Below, in pieces: positions 35,154 through 43,779 of a DNA stretch of 64,000 bases. The position numbers and the translations under genes are program-made. The notes below the pieces were generated by a model. That model was not told the origin of the DNA and searched no databases. It saw nothing but the letters and a program-made list of their open reading frames with translations. The stretch covers positions 87,890 to 151,889 of the forward strand of contig NZ_JAGIKV010000015.1 of the NCBI RefSeq assembly GCF_017874615.1. Reading direction: 5' to 3'. The DNA comes from Paenibacillus xylanexedens. GTDB taxonomy: Bacteria; Bacillota; Bacilli; Paenibacillales; Paenibacillaceae. The stretch's first letter is position 1. Each line of letters opens with the position of its first letter.

Positions 35154-35906
35154 TTACTTCGCCCCCTCAACAAGCGCGATGAACGAAGCCGGCTGCAAGC
35201 TGGCACCGCCAACAAGCGCGCCGTCGATGTCGCTTTGTCCGAGGTATTCTGTTACGTTCTCCGGTTTAACACTGCCGCCGTATTGAATACGAACTGCATT
35301 AGCTACCGTCTCGTTGTACAGATCCTTCACCAGCGTACGGATGTAAGCAATAACTTCATTCGCATCTTGGGAAGTGGAGGATTTGCCTGTACCAATCGCC
35401 CAGATTGGCTCATAAGCGATAACAACTTGTGCCGCTTGCTCTGCAGACAGACCTGCAAAAGCAGCTACTGTTTGCACTTTGCATACGTCTTTTGTTTGGT
35501 TCGCTTCACGCTCTTCAAGCGTCTCACCAAGGCAGAAGATTGGAGTCAATCCGTGACGGAATGCTGCATGCAACTTTTTATTGACAGTCTCATCGGTTTC
35601 CGCAAAATACTGACGGCGCTCCGAGTGACCAATAATGACATAATCCACACCCAGGTCTTTCAGCATTACACCGCTGATTTCACCTGTGAATGCACCGTTA
35701 TCTTCAAAGTGAAGATTTTGTGCACCAATTTTGATGTTTGTGCCTTTAACGGCTTCTACCAGGGATGGCAGATTTGTAAACGGTGCGCAGATTACAGTCT
35801 CCACGCCTTCAACTTCCGCTTTTCCTTTAACTTCCTGAATGAAGTCATTGGATTCGGAAACCGTTTTGAACATTTTCCAGTTACCTGCGATAATCGGTGT
35901 TCTCAT
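35154..35906 (-). CDS. tpiA: Triosephosphate isomerase
   Basis: A 250-residue TIM barrel enzyme interconverting dihydroxyacetone phosphate and glyceraldehyde 3-phosphate. Landmarks: AGNWKMFK (Lys12-type residue), GHSERR (His95-type), AYEPIWAIGTG (catalytic Glu) and the GGSVKPEN phosphate loop. The start is the ATG with AAGGAG nine bases upstream, six codons inside the longest frame. It lies between pgk and gpmI with minimal spacing in the glycolytic operon. Confidence 0.97.
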   Translation of the reverse strand: MRTPIIAGNWKMFKTVSESNDFIQEVKGKAEVEGVETVICAPFTNLPSLVEAVKGTNIKIGAQNLHFEDNGAFTGEISGVMLKDLGVDYVIIGHSERRQYFAETDETVNKKLHAAFRHGLTPIFCLGETLEEREANQTKDVCKVQTVAAFAGLSAEQAAQVVIAYEPIWAIGTGKSSTSQDANEVIAYIRTLVKDLYNETVANAVRIQYGGSVKPENVTEYLGQSDIDGALVGGASLQPASFIALVEGAK

Positions 35907-35942
35907 GGGTTTCAACTCCTTCATGCTATAGACTACTAAAAC

Positions 35943-37124
35943 TTACTTGTCGTTCAATGCCACAACGCCTGGAAGTACTTTACCTTCCATGAACTCGAGC
36001 GATGCACCGCCACCTGTAGAGATGTGGTTCATCTTGTCAGCCAATTTGAACTTCTCAGCTGCTGCTGCGGAGTCACCGCCACCAATTACAGTGTAAGCTT
36101 CTGTCTCAGCGCAAGCTTCCGCTACTGCACGAGTACCGTGGGAGAATGGCTCGATTTCAAATACGCCCATTGGTCCGTTCCACACAACCAATTTGGAGTT
36201 TTTGATTACGTCAGCATAGATCTCACGTGTTTTAGGACCGATGTCGATACCTTCCCAATCTGCTGGGATACCATCGATGTCAACGATTTGTGTGTTTGCT
36301 TTCGCACTGAAATCGTCAGACACTACGATATCTACTGGCAGGTAGAAGTTTTTGCCCAGTTTCTTCGCTTTTTCGATGAAACCGAGAGCAACATCAAGTT
36401 TGGAATCATCCAGCAAGGATTGTCCAATTTCATGTCCTTGTGCTTTGAAGAACGTGTAAGTCAGACCGCCACCGATGATTACGTTGTCTGCAATGTTCAG
36501 CAGGTTGTCGATTACATCGATTTTGTCTTTAACTTTGGATCCACCAATGATAGCTGTGAAAGGACGCTCAGGGTTGGAGATTGCTTTACCCAACACTTCA
36601 AGTTCTTTCTCCATCAACAAACCGGACACTGCTGGAAGCAAGTGAGCGATTCCTTCAGTCGAAGCGTGTGCTCTGTGAGCCGCGCCAAACGCATCGTTAA
36701 CGAAAACGTCAGCCAGTTCAGCAAATTGTTTTGCCAGTTCCGGATCGTTTTTCTCTTCGCCAGCGTGGAAACGAACGTTTTCAAGCAACAATACGTCGCC
36801 GTTGTTCAGTTCAGCGATTTGAGCTTTAACAGCGTCACCAACGGAATCGTCAGCTTTAACTACTGTTTTACCAAGCAATTCAGACAAACGCTCAGCTGCT
36901 GGAGTCAAACGCAAGGATTCAACCACTTCGCCGTTAGGACGACCCATGTGGCTTGCCAAAATGACTTTAGCGCCTTTTTCAATCAAGAAGTTGATTGTAG
37001 GAAGCGTTGCACGAATACGTTTGTCATCTGTAATTTTACCATCTTCGAGCGGCACATTGAAATCTACACGGACAAAAGCCCGTTTTCCTGTCAATTCGAT
37101 ATCGCGTACACTTTTTTTGTTCAT
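35943..37124 (-). CDS. pgk: Phosphoglycerate kinase
   Basis: A 393-residue enzyme that makes ATP from 1,3-bisphosphoglycerate. N-domain substrate residues are seen in RVDFNVPL, SHMGRP and AHRAHAS; the C-domain has GGSKVKDKI, NGPMGVFE and GGGDSAAA nucleotide-binding loops. The ATG follows GGAGG at eight bases; the longest frame adds only seven residues. Its stop is followed after 36 bases by tpiA. A strong hairpin between gapA and pgk suggests independent control of mRNA levels. Confidence 0.98.
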   Translation of the reverse strand: MNKKSVRDIELTGKRAFVRVDFNVPLEDGKITDDKRIRATLPTINFLIEKGAKVILASHMGRPNGEVVESLRLTPAAERLSELLGKTVVKADDSVGDAVKAQIAELNNGDVLLLENVRFHAGEEKNDPELAKQFAELADVFVNDAFGAAHRAHASTEGIAHLLPAVSGLLMEKELEVLGKAISNPERPFTAIIGGSKVKDKIDVIDNLLNIADNVIIGGGLTYTFFKAQGHEIGQSLLDDSKLDVALGFIEKAKKLGKNFYLPVDIVVSDDFSAKANTQIVDIDGIPADWEGIDIGPKTREIYADVIKNSKLVVWNGPMGVFEIEPFSHGTRAVAEACAETEAYTVIGGGDSAAAAEKFKLADKMNHISTGGGASLEFMEGKVLPGVVALNDK

Positions 37125-37227
37125 CTGTATTTCCTCCGCACCCATGTATTTGGTGGACCAATCAAGAGCTAAAATCCCTCGTCAATCCTGGTGTTTTTGA
37201 GAAATTTGCAAAATGTAGATATATAAA

Positions 37228-37260
37228 GAGCGGAAACAATATAGCATCTGTTTCCGCTCT
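37228..37260 (-). terminator. Hairpin between gapA and pgk
   Basis: A perfect 12-base stem, AGAGCGGAAACA/TGTTTCCGCTCT, with a nine-base loop; the minus strand continues TTTATATAT. It may terminate part of the transcripts or protect the gapA mRNA 3' end. Confidence 0.7.
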
Positions 37261-37275
37261 ATGTTATTGCAGATA

Positions 37276-38283
37276 TTACTTAATCATTTTTGCAAAGTGC
37301 TCCAAAGTGCGAACCAATTGTGCAGTGTAGGACATTTCATTGTCATACCAAGCTACAGTTTTAACCAATTGTTGGTCGCCAACAGTCAGAACTTTAGTTT
37401 GAGTTGCATCAAACAGGGAACCGAAAGTGATTCCTTGGATATCGGAAGATACGATTTCGTCTTCTGTGTATCCGAAAGTTTCTGGATCGGAAGCTTCTTG
37501 CATAGCTGCGTTAACTTCTTCAGCAGTTACTTTTTTGTTCAGAACAGTTACGAGCTCAGTCAGGGAACCAGTAGCTACTGGTACACGTTGAGCTGCACCA
37601 TCAAGGATGCCTTGCAGTTCTGGGATTACCAGACCGATTGCTTTAGCAGCACCAGTTGTGTTAGGGATGATGTTTTCAGCTGCTGCGCGAGCACGACGGA
37701 AGTCACCTTTAGGGTGTGGAGCATCCAACGTGTTTTGGTCGCCAGTGTAAGCGTGAATTGTAGTCATCAAACCTTGAACGATTCCGAATTTGTCTTGCAG
37801 TGTTTTTGCCATAGGTGCCAGGCAGTTTGTTGTGCAAGATGCGCCGGAGATTACAGTTTCAGTACCGTCGAGGATTTCATGGTTTACGTTGTAAACGATG
37901 GTTTTCATGTCGCCAGTAGCTGGTGCGGAGATAACAACTTTCTTAGCTCCACCTTTCAAGTGTTTCTCAGCTGCTTCTTTAGTTGTGAAGAAACCAGTAC
38001 ATTCCAGAACGATATCTACGCCCAGGTCGCCCCAAGGAAGTTCTTCCGGGTTACGGTTAGCCAATACTTTAACTTCTTTGCCGTTCACTTTGAAGAAGCC
38101 ATCGTGTACTTCAACATCGCCATCGAAGCGACCTTGAGTTGTATCATATTTGAGCAAATGAGCGAGCATTTTAGCGTCAGTCAAGTCGTTGATTGCTACT
38201 ACCTCGATGCCTGCTACATTTTGAATACGGCGGAATGCCAAGCGTCCAATACGTCCAAAACCGTTAATACCTACTTTAATCAT
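37276..38283 (-). CDS. gapA: Glyceraldehyde-3-phosphate dehydrogenase (glycolytic)
   Basis: A 335-residue NAD-dependent enzyme. The N-terminal Rossmann motif is NGFGRIGRLAFR, the active-site cysteine lies in SGASCTTNCLAPMAK (Cys152-type), and the C-terminal WYDNEMSYTAQLVR is intact. Its location next to cggR marks it as the glycolytic GapA rather than the gluconeogenic GapB. AGGAACTTACTC-type ribosome site precedes the ATG. Confidence 0.98.
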   Translation of the reverse strand: MIKVGINGFGRIGRLAFRRIQNVAGIEVVAINDLTDAKMLAHLLKYDTTQGRFDGDVEVHDGFFKVNGKEVKVLANRNPEELPWGDLGVDIVLECTGFFTTKEAAEKHLKGGAKKVVISAPATGDMKTIVYNVNHEILDGTETVISGASCTTNCLAPMAKTLQDKFGIVQGLMTTIHAYTGDQNTLDAPHPKGDFRRARAAAENIIPNTTGAAKAIGLVIPELQGILDGAAQRVPVATGSLTELVTVLNKKVTAEEVNAAMQEASDPETFGYTEDEIVSSDIQGITFGSLFDATQTKVLTVGDQQLVKTVAWYDNEMSYTAQLVRTLEHFAKMIK

Positions 38284-38340
38284 GAGTAAGTTCCTCCCAA
38301 GTTTTGATTAATTTTTTATGAAACTTATATATTCAAGACA

Positions 38341-38356
38341 GACGGTGAAGTCCGTC
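38341..38356 (-). promoter_or_regulatory. Hairpin between cggR and gapA
   Basis: GACGG and CCGTC form a short stem in the 106-base gap. In B. subtilis the cggR-gapA transcript is cleaved here by RNase Y and a stem-loop protects the gapA mRNA; this hairpin is placed to do the same. Confidence 0.45.
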
Positions 38357-38389
38357 AAGACAACAATAGTTGTGATACAAAGTAAAACC

Positions 38390-39415
38390 TTATTCCATTT
38401 CAGCAACGATGACTTCGGCAGCAGCCTCATCAATAATCAGAATATCTTCCTGACCAAATCGTAACACGGAATGTATAGCAGCAGCTTTGCTTTTGCCACC
38501 TGCAATTCCAATCACAACATCGGTTCGTTCAATATCCTGAAGTCGCATACCCAGTGTAAGCATGGTATGTACCACCTTACCCTGATCATTAAAGTAATAA
38601 CCGAAAGATTCAGATACGGCCCCTTGCTCCTGAAGTTCATCTATAATCTCCGTCGCAAGTTTGCGTCTTTTGGCCATCTCTACGGCATCACCAATTCCAT
38701 GAATAACAATCCGTGATTGCCTGATCAGCTGCAGAATCTCCTGAACACTAGGGTCCTGGATTAATGATTCATAGGCATGATCACTGAGCAAATCCGGTAC
38801 ATGCAGGAGTTTGTATTGCGCCCCTACCCGTTTTGCCATTGTGGATGCGATCGTATTAGCCTGAATTTCAAGGCTTTCTCCAAGTCCACCGCGTGCTGGT
38901 ACGAACCAGACACCTTTTAGCGATGTTGGCGGATTTAGTTGTTCTGCGACTTCGGCCGTTGTTGAACCGCCAGTAACGGCGACAACGTCGTTGTCACTCA
39001 TGATATTGCCGAGAGCCTTCGCTCCGGCTCTGCCCAGTTCCCTTTTGGCAAATGGAGAAACGTCCGAATCACCAGGAACCACAACTACCTTTTGCAGACC
39101 GTAGGCTTGCTTGATGCGCTCTTCCAGCTCGGATAATCCGAACAGCTCTTTGGCTACGGGCTCTAACTGCTGCAGCAAATCATACCCTGCCTCGCTGATC
39201 TTCATTCCTGCACTGTCAATTTCAATAAGTCCCTGAGCCTTTAACAGATCGGTCTCAGCCCTCAGAACCCGCTCGGTCATCTGCATGGAATTAGCTAACG
39301 TTCTCCGTCCGATCACATCCGATAACATGATCTGTTGCAGAATCGTATACCTCTTTTTCAAGATATCCATGAGATCAGGCAGAAGCTGCTTTTGTACTTC
39401 TAAAATCGTTCGCAT
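38390..39415 (-). CDS. cggR: Central glycolytic genes regulator CggR
   Basis: A 341-residue SorC-family repressor. The N-terminal winged helix (about 20-75, GRRTLANSMQMTERVLRAE) binds DNA; the C-terminal sugar-phosphate domain (about 90-340) contains VVPGDSD and VAVTGGSTTAEVAE, the fructose-1,6-bisphosphate binding type. It represses its own operon in the absence of glycolytic flux. The ATG is preceded by GGGAG at eight bases; an upstream GTG overlaps the ribosome site. A matching operator lies in its leader. Confidence 0.95.
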   Translation of the reverse strand: MRTILEVQKQLLPDLMDILKKRYTILQQIMLSDVIGRRTLANSMQMTERVLRAETDLLKAQGLIEIDSAGMKISEAGYDLLQQLEPVAKELFGLSELEERIKQAYGLQKVVVVPGDSDVSPFAKRELGRAGAKALGNIMSDNDVVAVTGGSTTAEVAEQLNPPTSLKGVWFVPARGGLGESLEIQANTIASTMAKRVGAQYKLLHVPDLLSDHAYESLIQDPSVQEILQLIRQSRIVIHGIGDAVEMAKRRKLATEIIDELQEQGAVSESFGYYFNDQGKVVHTMLTLGMRLQDIERTDVVIGIAGGKSKAAAIHSVLRFGQEDILIIDEAAAEVIVAEME

Positions 39416-39458
39416 GCTTTCCACTCCCGCAAGTTCTCGTTCTAAGCTCTCTTTCGTG

Positions 39459-39494
39459 GCCCTAAAACGTCCCGGGTTAACTTTTTAAGTCCCA
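39459..39494 (-). promoter_or_regulatory. CggR operator
   Basis: Two half-sites, TGGGAC (39489-39494) and CGGGAC (39469-39474), are exactly 20 bases apart, as in the B. subtilis CggR operator pattern CGGGAC-N6-TGTC-N4-CGGGAC-N6-TGTC. The TGTC parts are degenerate (AGTT and GGGC). It lies just downstream of the predicted start of transcription. Confidence 0.7.
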
Positions 39495-39499
39495 CGTCT

Positions 39500-39528
39500 A
39501 TTCTACCTAAAACTGACGTGACATGCAA
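39500..39528 (-). promoter_or_regulatory. SigA promoter of the cggR-gapA-eno operon
   Basis: TTGCAT (39523-39528), 17-base spacer, TAGAAT (39500-39505) on the minus strand. The start of transcription would be at about 39493, right at the CggR operator. The stretch from here to the tRNA (39529-39841) shows nothing else. Confidence 0.75.
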
Positions 39529-39841
39529 GTGTTTCAACGTGTTATTTCGACACGCATGCAGCGTTTGTACGCGCCTATTTTCACAATCCTAGACTTCCAT
39601 GATCTACGACTAGCTCACGCATACCATATATAGAAGAAACAAATGAATTCAATCTACATATCGCTCAGAATCACATTTCATACGGCATGTCCAAAACCTC
39701 TAATAGCATTTACTTAAATGTACTCTTTATCCACTCTTCTTCATCATGATCATTTTTAGGTTAATCCAAACCAATACCACAACGAACTGCTTGCAATTAA
39801 ATATTTCATGAGCTATAATCATTATTGCTGTCACATAATGT

Positions 39842-39916
39842 GCGCCCGTGGTCCAATGGATATGACGTAGGCCTCCGAAGCCTGAGATCCAAGTTCGATT
39901 CTTGGCGGGCGCGCCA
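39842..39916 (+). tRNA. tRNA-Arg(CCG)
   Basis: A 75-nt cloverleaf including an encoded CCA. Acceptor GCGCCCG pairs with CGGGCGC, discriminator G; the anticodon loop CTCCGAA gives anticodon CCG (codon CGG); the T-loop is TTCGATT. Confidence 0.93.
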
Positions 39917-39951
39917 TTTTTATTTAGCAGCTCATAACCCATTTAACCAAT

Positions 39952-39976
39952 GAAACCGGAAAGGTTTCTTTTTTTT
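39952..39976 (+). terminator. Terminator after tRNA-Arg
   Basis: GAAACC pairs with GGTTTC around GGAAA, followed by eight T. Confidence 0.85.
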
Positions 39977-39985
39977 GCAAGTTAG

Positions 39986-40002
39986 TTTGACTTTCTTTGA
40001 CT
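39986..40002. promoter_or_regulatory. CtsR operator
   Basis: On the minus strand AGTCAAA-GAA-AGTCAAA matches the CtsR heptad-repeat consensus RGTCAAA-NAN-RGTCAAA perfectly. It overlaps the -35 box of the clpP promoter. Confidence 0.9.
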
Positions 40003-40025
40003 TTTTGTTTGGAATTGTTTATTAT
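39997..40025 (+). promoter_or_regulatory. SigA promoter of clpP
   Basis: TTGACT, 17-base spacer, TATTAT. The -35 box is the second CtsR heptad, so CtsR would block it until heat or protein stress. Confidence 0.8.
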
Positions 40026-40092
40026 GTGGGTAATACGGTAACAGTTTAAGTATAAACACCAATAACATTTACATTCCAAGGAGGTTTTTCAC

Positions 40093-40689
40093 GTGAGTTT
40101 TATTCCAATGGTCGTTGAACAGAGCAACCGGGGTGAGCGCGCCTACGACATCTACTCCAGATTGCTGAAGGATCGTATTATTTTCCTTGGTAGCGATGTT
40201 AATGACGTAGTGGCTAATGCCATTATGGCACAGATGTTGTTCCTGGCTGCGGAAGATCCGGAGAAAGACATTCACTTATACATCAACAGCCCAGGCGGAT
40301 CGATTACAGCCGGTATGGCCATCTACGATACAATGCAATTCATCAAACCGGATGTATCTACCATCTGTGTAGGTATGGCGGCTTCCATGGGTGCATTCTT
40401 GTTGAATGCCGGTGCAAAAGGTAAACGTTTTGCATTACCAAACAGTGAAATTATGATTCACCAACCACTTGGTGGTGCACAAGGTCAAGCTTCCGACATC
40501 GAAATCCGTGCTCGCCGCATCCTGAAAATGCGTGATACCTTGAACCGCATCATCTCTGAGCGTTCAGGTCAACCGCTGGAGCGGATTGAGAAAGATACAG
40601 ATCGTGACTACTTCATGAGTGCTGCTGAAGCCGCCGATTACGGTATCATTGATAAAGTCATCGAAAACGTAGGATCACAAGGCATCTAA
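40093..40689 (+). CDS. clpP: ATP-dependent Clp protease proteolytic subunit
   Basis: A 198-residue serine protease that forms the ClpP barrel used with ClpX and ClpC. The triad is visible: Ser in GMAASMGAFLL (about 98), His in EIMIHQPLGG (about 123) and Asp in DTDRDYFMS (about 172). The N-terminal axial loop MSFIPMVVEQSNRGERAYD is typical. GTG start with AAGGAGG upstream. Controlled by the CtsR box in its promoter; degrades tmRNA-tagged proteins among others. Confidence 0.98.
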   Translation: MSFIPMVVEQSNRGERAYDIYSRLLKDRIIFLGSDVNDVVANAIMAQMLFLAAEDPEKDIHLYINSPGGSITAGMAIYDTMQFIKPDVSTICVGMAASMGAFLLNAGAKGKRFALPNSEIMIHQPLGGAQGQASDIEIRARRILKMRDTLNRIISERSGQPLERIEKDTDRDYFMSAAEAADYGIIDKVIENVGSQGI

Positions 40690-40771
40690 GTGTGACGTAG
40701 ACCACGGTCTATGCGTTAACATCATCAACACCTAACGTAGTCAGCAACATATAATTATGTTGTCTATACGA

Positions 40772-40816
40772 GAAGAAGCCCTCATCATGACCACATGATG
40801 GGGGCTTCTTCTTTTT
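40772..40816 (+). terminator. clpP terminator
   Basis: GAAGAAGCCC-CATCATG pairs with CATGATG-GGGCTTCTTC across a four-base loop and runs into TTTTT. It also lies downstream of the convergent secreted-protein gene. Confidence 0.92.
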
Positions 40817-40860
40817 CATTTTATAAGAAAGATAACTTAAGAGTGCACTATGATGATTCT

Positions 40861-41958
40861 TTACTTGCTTCCCGTTACATTACCAAAAGGTTCTGTGCCT
40901 TTAGGGAGAAGCTCTTTATACGTAAATGGCATTTCAGGGAATCCCTCTGCGTACGCCGTATACTCATACAACTGGAAGAACACGACCACACCCGTTGGTG
41001 TCACATAGAAATCTTGATCTTTATTTAACCCTTTGTAACCGTCGAGGTATCCACCGCGGGCTTTCAGTTGTTCACCCACTTTTTTACTCAACGTCTCGCG
41101 CATGGTTTTGTTATTTTGCAGCACATCATCTAACGTAAGCTCCTTACCTGTGTCCAGTGCAAAGGTGTGGCCCGTACGGTATGTCATACCATGAGCACCA
41201 GCATAATCCTCATATCGTTGTGTAATGAGTCCCAGCACGCCTTTTTCGTTATACGTCACTACATAAGAGCTCTCAAATGCATATGGACGATTGGCTGTTG
41301 CACCGCCGAATTCAGATGTCTGTTTCTTGAAGGCAGCTACATAAGCATCCACTTCGTCTTTCAGCACTTTGTTGATCGCCGCTTCAGCTTCTTTGCTGGC
41401 AAGTCCACTCACCTGCGGATATTGAACATCTACTTCAGCATTTTTCACAGTGACACTAACTGTTGCCGCTTTAATTTTAACGTTATTTTGTTTCACCTTG
41501 CTGAGTGTCAACGTTTTGTTTTTGCCATCCCAATTCCCCTGTACACCCAGATAATCTCTCATTGCCGAGAATGGGATATATAATCGACCCTCAATCAATT
41601 TTGCTTCCACCTGAGGGTAATAACCGTTAATGTAAACGTTTGGTTGTCCATCCATCAGGCTAACGGTCATCGCATTGTTGGCTGCTGTTACCGTATATGA
41701 CTTGGTTTTCGCATCATATTTCAGCGTCCCACCCGCTACATCTTTTACTGCCGTAAGAGAGACCCAAGTTGAACCACCTTGAAGAAGTCCTTTTTGAGTC
41801 AGTGTTTTTCCACCCGATTTCAGAGTTACCTCAGCCGGGGTTGTCACTTTTGAGGATACCGATGCTGCCTGAACCGAACTGTCCTGCCATACCGAACCGC
41901 TACCTACAATAATTCCTGCTGCAAGCAACGCACTTGTCCATTTTTTCCATGATGTCAT
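40861..41958 (-). CDS. Secreted protein: copper-amine-oxidase-like stalk domain plus PdaC/RsiV-type domain
   Basis: A 365-residue exported protein. A signal peptide (about 1-31, cleavage near VQAAS) precedes a Cu_amine_oxidN1-type stalk domain (about 45-155; GSTWVSLTAVKDVAGG, GRLYIPFSAMRDYLG), then a DUF4163 (PdaC N-terminal) region and a C-terminal DUF3298 domain ending FTYKELLP. The latter pair occurs in PdaC deacetylases and in the anti-sigma factor RsiV. No deacetylase catalytic domain follows, so it is probably a wall- or lysozyme-binding surface protein. The 380-base region upstream holds only a TTATAATAG -10-like element. Confidence 0.85.
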   Translation of the reverse strand: MTSWKKWTSALLAAGIIVGSGSVWQDSSVQAASVSSKVTTPAEVTLKSGGKTLTQKGLLQGGSTWVSLTAVKDVAGGTLKYDAKTKSYTVTAANNAMTVSLMDGQPNVYINGYYPQVEAKLIEGRLYIPFSAMRDYLGVQGNWDGKNKTLTLSKVKQNNVKIKAATVSVTVKNAEVDVQYPQVSGLASKEAEAAINKVLKDEVDAYVAAFKKQTSEFGGATANRPYAFESSYVVTYNEKGVLGLITQRYEDYAGAHGMTYRTGHTFALDTGKELTLDDVLQNNKTMRETLSKKVGEQLKARGGYLDGYKGLNKDQDFYVTPTGVVVFFQLYEYTAYAEGFPEMPFTYKELLPKGTEPFGNVTGSK

Positions 41959-42235
41959 ATATAAAACTCCTCTCTGAATTCACAATTAGGGATCATTGCG
42001 TATGTAATCCTGAACTGATCGCATATCTCATACGCTCACCTCTCTATTATAATTAACCCAATTTCGGAAAGGTTTACAGCTCGAGTTACAATGTTGATGA
42101 ATATCAGGTGGAAAATATATCGGGATATGACCTTTTTGTCACGAACAACTATACAAAAAAGATACCTAAAAACAACATTTCATGTAGCTTTAAAAGGGTA
42201 ACATCCCTTCTGACTTCACCAAAGTTTGATTTTGC

Positions 42236-42270
42236 AACAAAAAAGACCTTGTCCTCAGGACAAAGTCTTT
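42236..42270 (-). terminator. Terminator of the SIMPL gene
   Basis: AAAGAC-TTGTCC pairs with GGACAA-GTCTTT; the minus strand continues TTTTTTG. Confidence 0.88.
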
Positions 42271-42345
42271 GTCATTATTCCGTTGTACCCTTCAAATGAC
42301 ACTTAAAAAGGTTACTTGAGCTTACAATCCTTAGTTCGATCTTGT

Positions 42346-43098
42346 TTATTTCATTTCATACGTGATATTCAGGATTGTACTTACTTTAACCTGGCCTGTT
42401 TCAATCTCAGTGCCACCTGCTGTATCTTGTGCTTTGGACATCAACGCCTCGCTTGCATAGAACACAGGCACATTGGCATCACCTTGGCTTACGGAAAGAA
42501 CAGCACCGAGTTGACGTTTAACTGCTTTTGCAATGGCGCCAGCTTTCACATCTGCATTGGCAACAGCTTTCTCAATCACTTGGGACTCATAACTTTCCGG
42601 ATTTTCTACCGTAAAGCGCACGTTTTCAATATTGTTGGCACCCGCACCCGAAGCAGCATCGAGCAACTCGCCAATCTTGTCCATCTGACGATATGTGACT
42701 GTCAGCGTATGATGCGCTGTATATCCTTTAATTTGTTGTCCGTCTTTTTCGCTATACGTATAGTTGGGTTGTACAGAGAACTGACTCGTTTGAATGTCGT
42801 CTGCACTGATCTTCCACGTATTTTTCAGCAAATTGGATACTTTTTGAACTTTGGCAGCATTCGCTTTTTGAGCAGATGCAGCTGTCTCTGCAGTACTGTT
42901 CACACCAATGGACAGATACGCGATATCAGGCTTCACCTGAATCTCACCTTTACCCACAACATTAATCACATTCTGTTGTACTCCCTGAACCTCTGCAGCG
43001 TAAGCATAGTTGCCTGGTGCAACCCATGCTGTTCCTCCAACAAGCAACGTACTTGCCACCAGCACCGCACCAAACGGTTTCATCCATTGTTTACCCAT
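42346..43098 (-). CDS. Exported SIMPL-domain (DUF541) protein
   Basis: A 250-residue protein with an N-terminal signal peptide (Lys-containing, hydrophobic, cleavage near AYA-AEV). The mature part begins INVVGKGEIQVKPDIAYLSIGV, the hallmark of SIMPL/DUF541 proteins, and contains YTAHHTLTVTYRQMDKIGELLDAA. Family members form oligomeric rings on the outside of the membrane; roles proposed include oxidative stress protection. The ATG follows AAGGAGG; a GTG one codon earlier is also possible. The longest frame adds 51 residues without homology. Confidence 0.88.
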   Translation of the reverse strand: MGKQWMKPFGAVLVASTLLVGGTAWVAPGNYAYAAEVQGVQQNVINVVGKGEIQVKPDIAYLSIGVNSTAETAASAQKANAAKVQKVSNLLKNTWKISADDIQTSQFSVQPNYTYSEKDGQQIKGYTAHHTLTVTYRQMDKIGELLDAASGAGANNIENVRFTVENPESYESQVIEKAVANADVKAGAIAKAVKRQLGAVLSVSQGDANVPVFYASEALMSKAQDTAGGTEIETGQVKVSTILNITYEMK

Positions 43099-43210
43099 CA
43101 CGATAGCCTCCTTATGTGTTAACATCTCAAACTTTAATCGATTTGATACCTTAACAGACGGGACAAATTCCATAATGTTGCACTTGACGATAGCAAATAC
43201 GTCAATAACG

Positions 43211-43233
43211 CAAAAAAGCCCCTTTCGGGACTT
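43211..43233 (-). terminator. Terminator of the rapZ-yvcK-whiA-crh operon
   Basis: AAGTCCC pairs with GGGGCTT around a short loop; minus strand ends TTTTTT. Confidence 0.85.
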
Positions 43234-43254
43234 CTTCATTGGATTGATCATATC

Positions 43255-43524
43255 TTATTGGTTTTCGAGCTCTTCCTTGCTTACCAGACTAACTAAAGCG
43301 TTTACAGCCTGTTCGGCATCCGCGCCTTCTGCACTAATCTGGATTTCCGTACCTGTGCTAATTGCAAGGCTCATGATCCCCATGATACTTTTTGCATTAA
43401 CTTTTTTGTCGTCCTTCTCGACGAACACTTCAGACGAGTACTTATTCGCTTCTTGAACGAACAGTGCCGCAGGTCTGGCATGGAGACCCGTTTTCAAACG
43501 GACAACTACCGGGTGCTTTGTCAT
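43255..43524 (-). CDS. crh: HPr-family protein, Crh-like but with His15
   Basis: An 89-residue HPr fold protein. It aligns with B. subtilis Crh along its length (VRLKTGL-ARPAALFVQEAN, KKVNAKSIMG), and lies directly after whiA as crh does, yet residue 15 is His rather than the Gln that defines Crh. Ser46, the HprK kinase site, is present in NAKSIMG. It could therefore act both in PTS phosphotransfer and in CcpA-dependent repression after Ser46 phosphorylation. Calling it crh reflects position and sequence similarity; a ptsH-type role is equally possible. It begins 255 bases downstream of whiA. Confidence 0.85.
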   Translation of the reverse strand: MTKHPVVVRLKTGLHARPAALFVQEANKYSSEVFVEKDDKKVNAKSIMGIMSLAISTGTEIQISAEGADAEQAVNALVSLVSKEELENQ

Positions 43525-43779
43525 GGAAACTTACCCCCTATTATGAAATCTGGACATTAAATACACAATTATATTTATACAACATTATACCATTAACCCG
43601 TGCAGGACACTAGAAGAAAAAACTCAGGGTGCTTTGGAGGACATTATCTTGCCCTAATTTCATCTTTTGCACAGTGCATCCAATGACCTAAGTGAGTCTC
43701 CCAGATCCTTAACGGCTGACTTCCCCACCATTTCTGTTCAGCAGAAACAGCCGACCTTGTTACTTTACCCTACTCTGTC

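Noticed and set aside
36024..37172. 382-codon open frame antisense to pgk, and a similar one antisense to gapA (37261-38289)
   Set aside because: Long antisense frames in highly biased glycolytic genes; Phe/Cys/Val-rich translations without family match.
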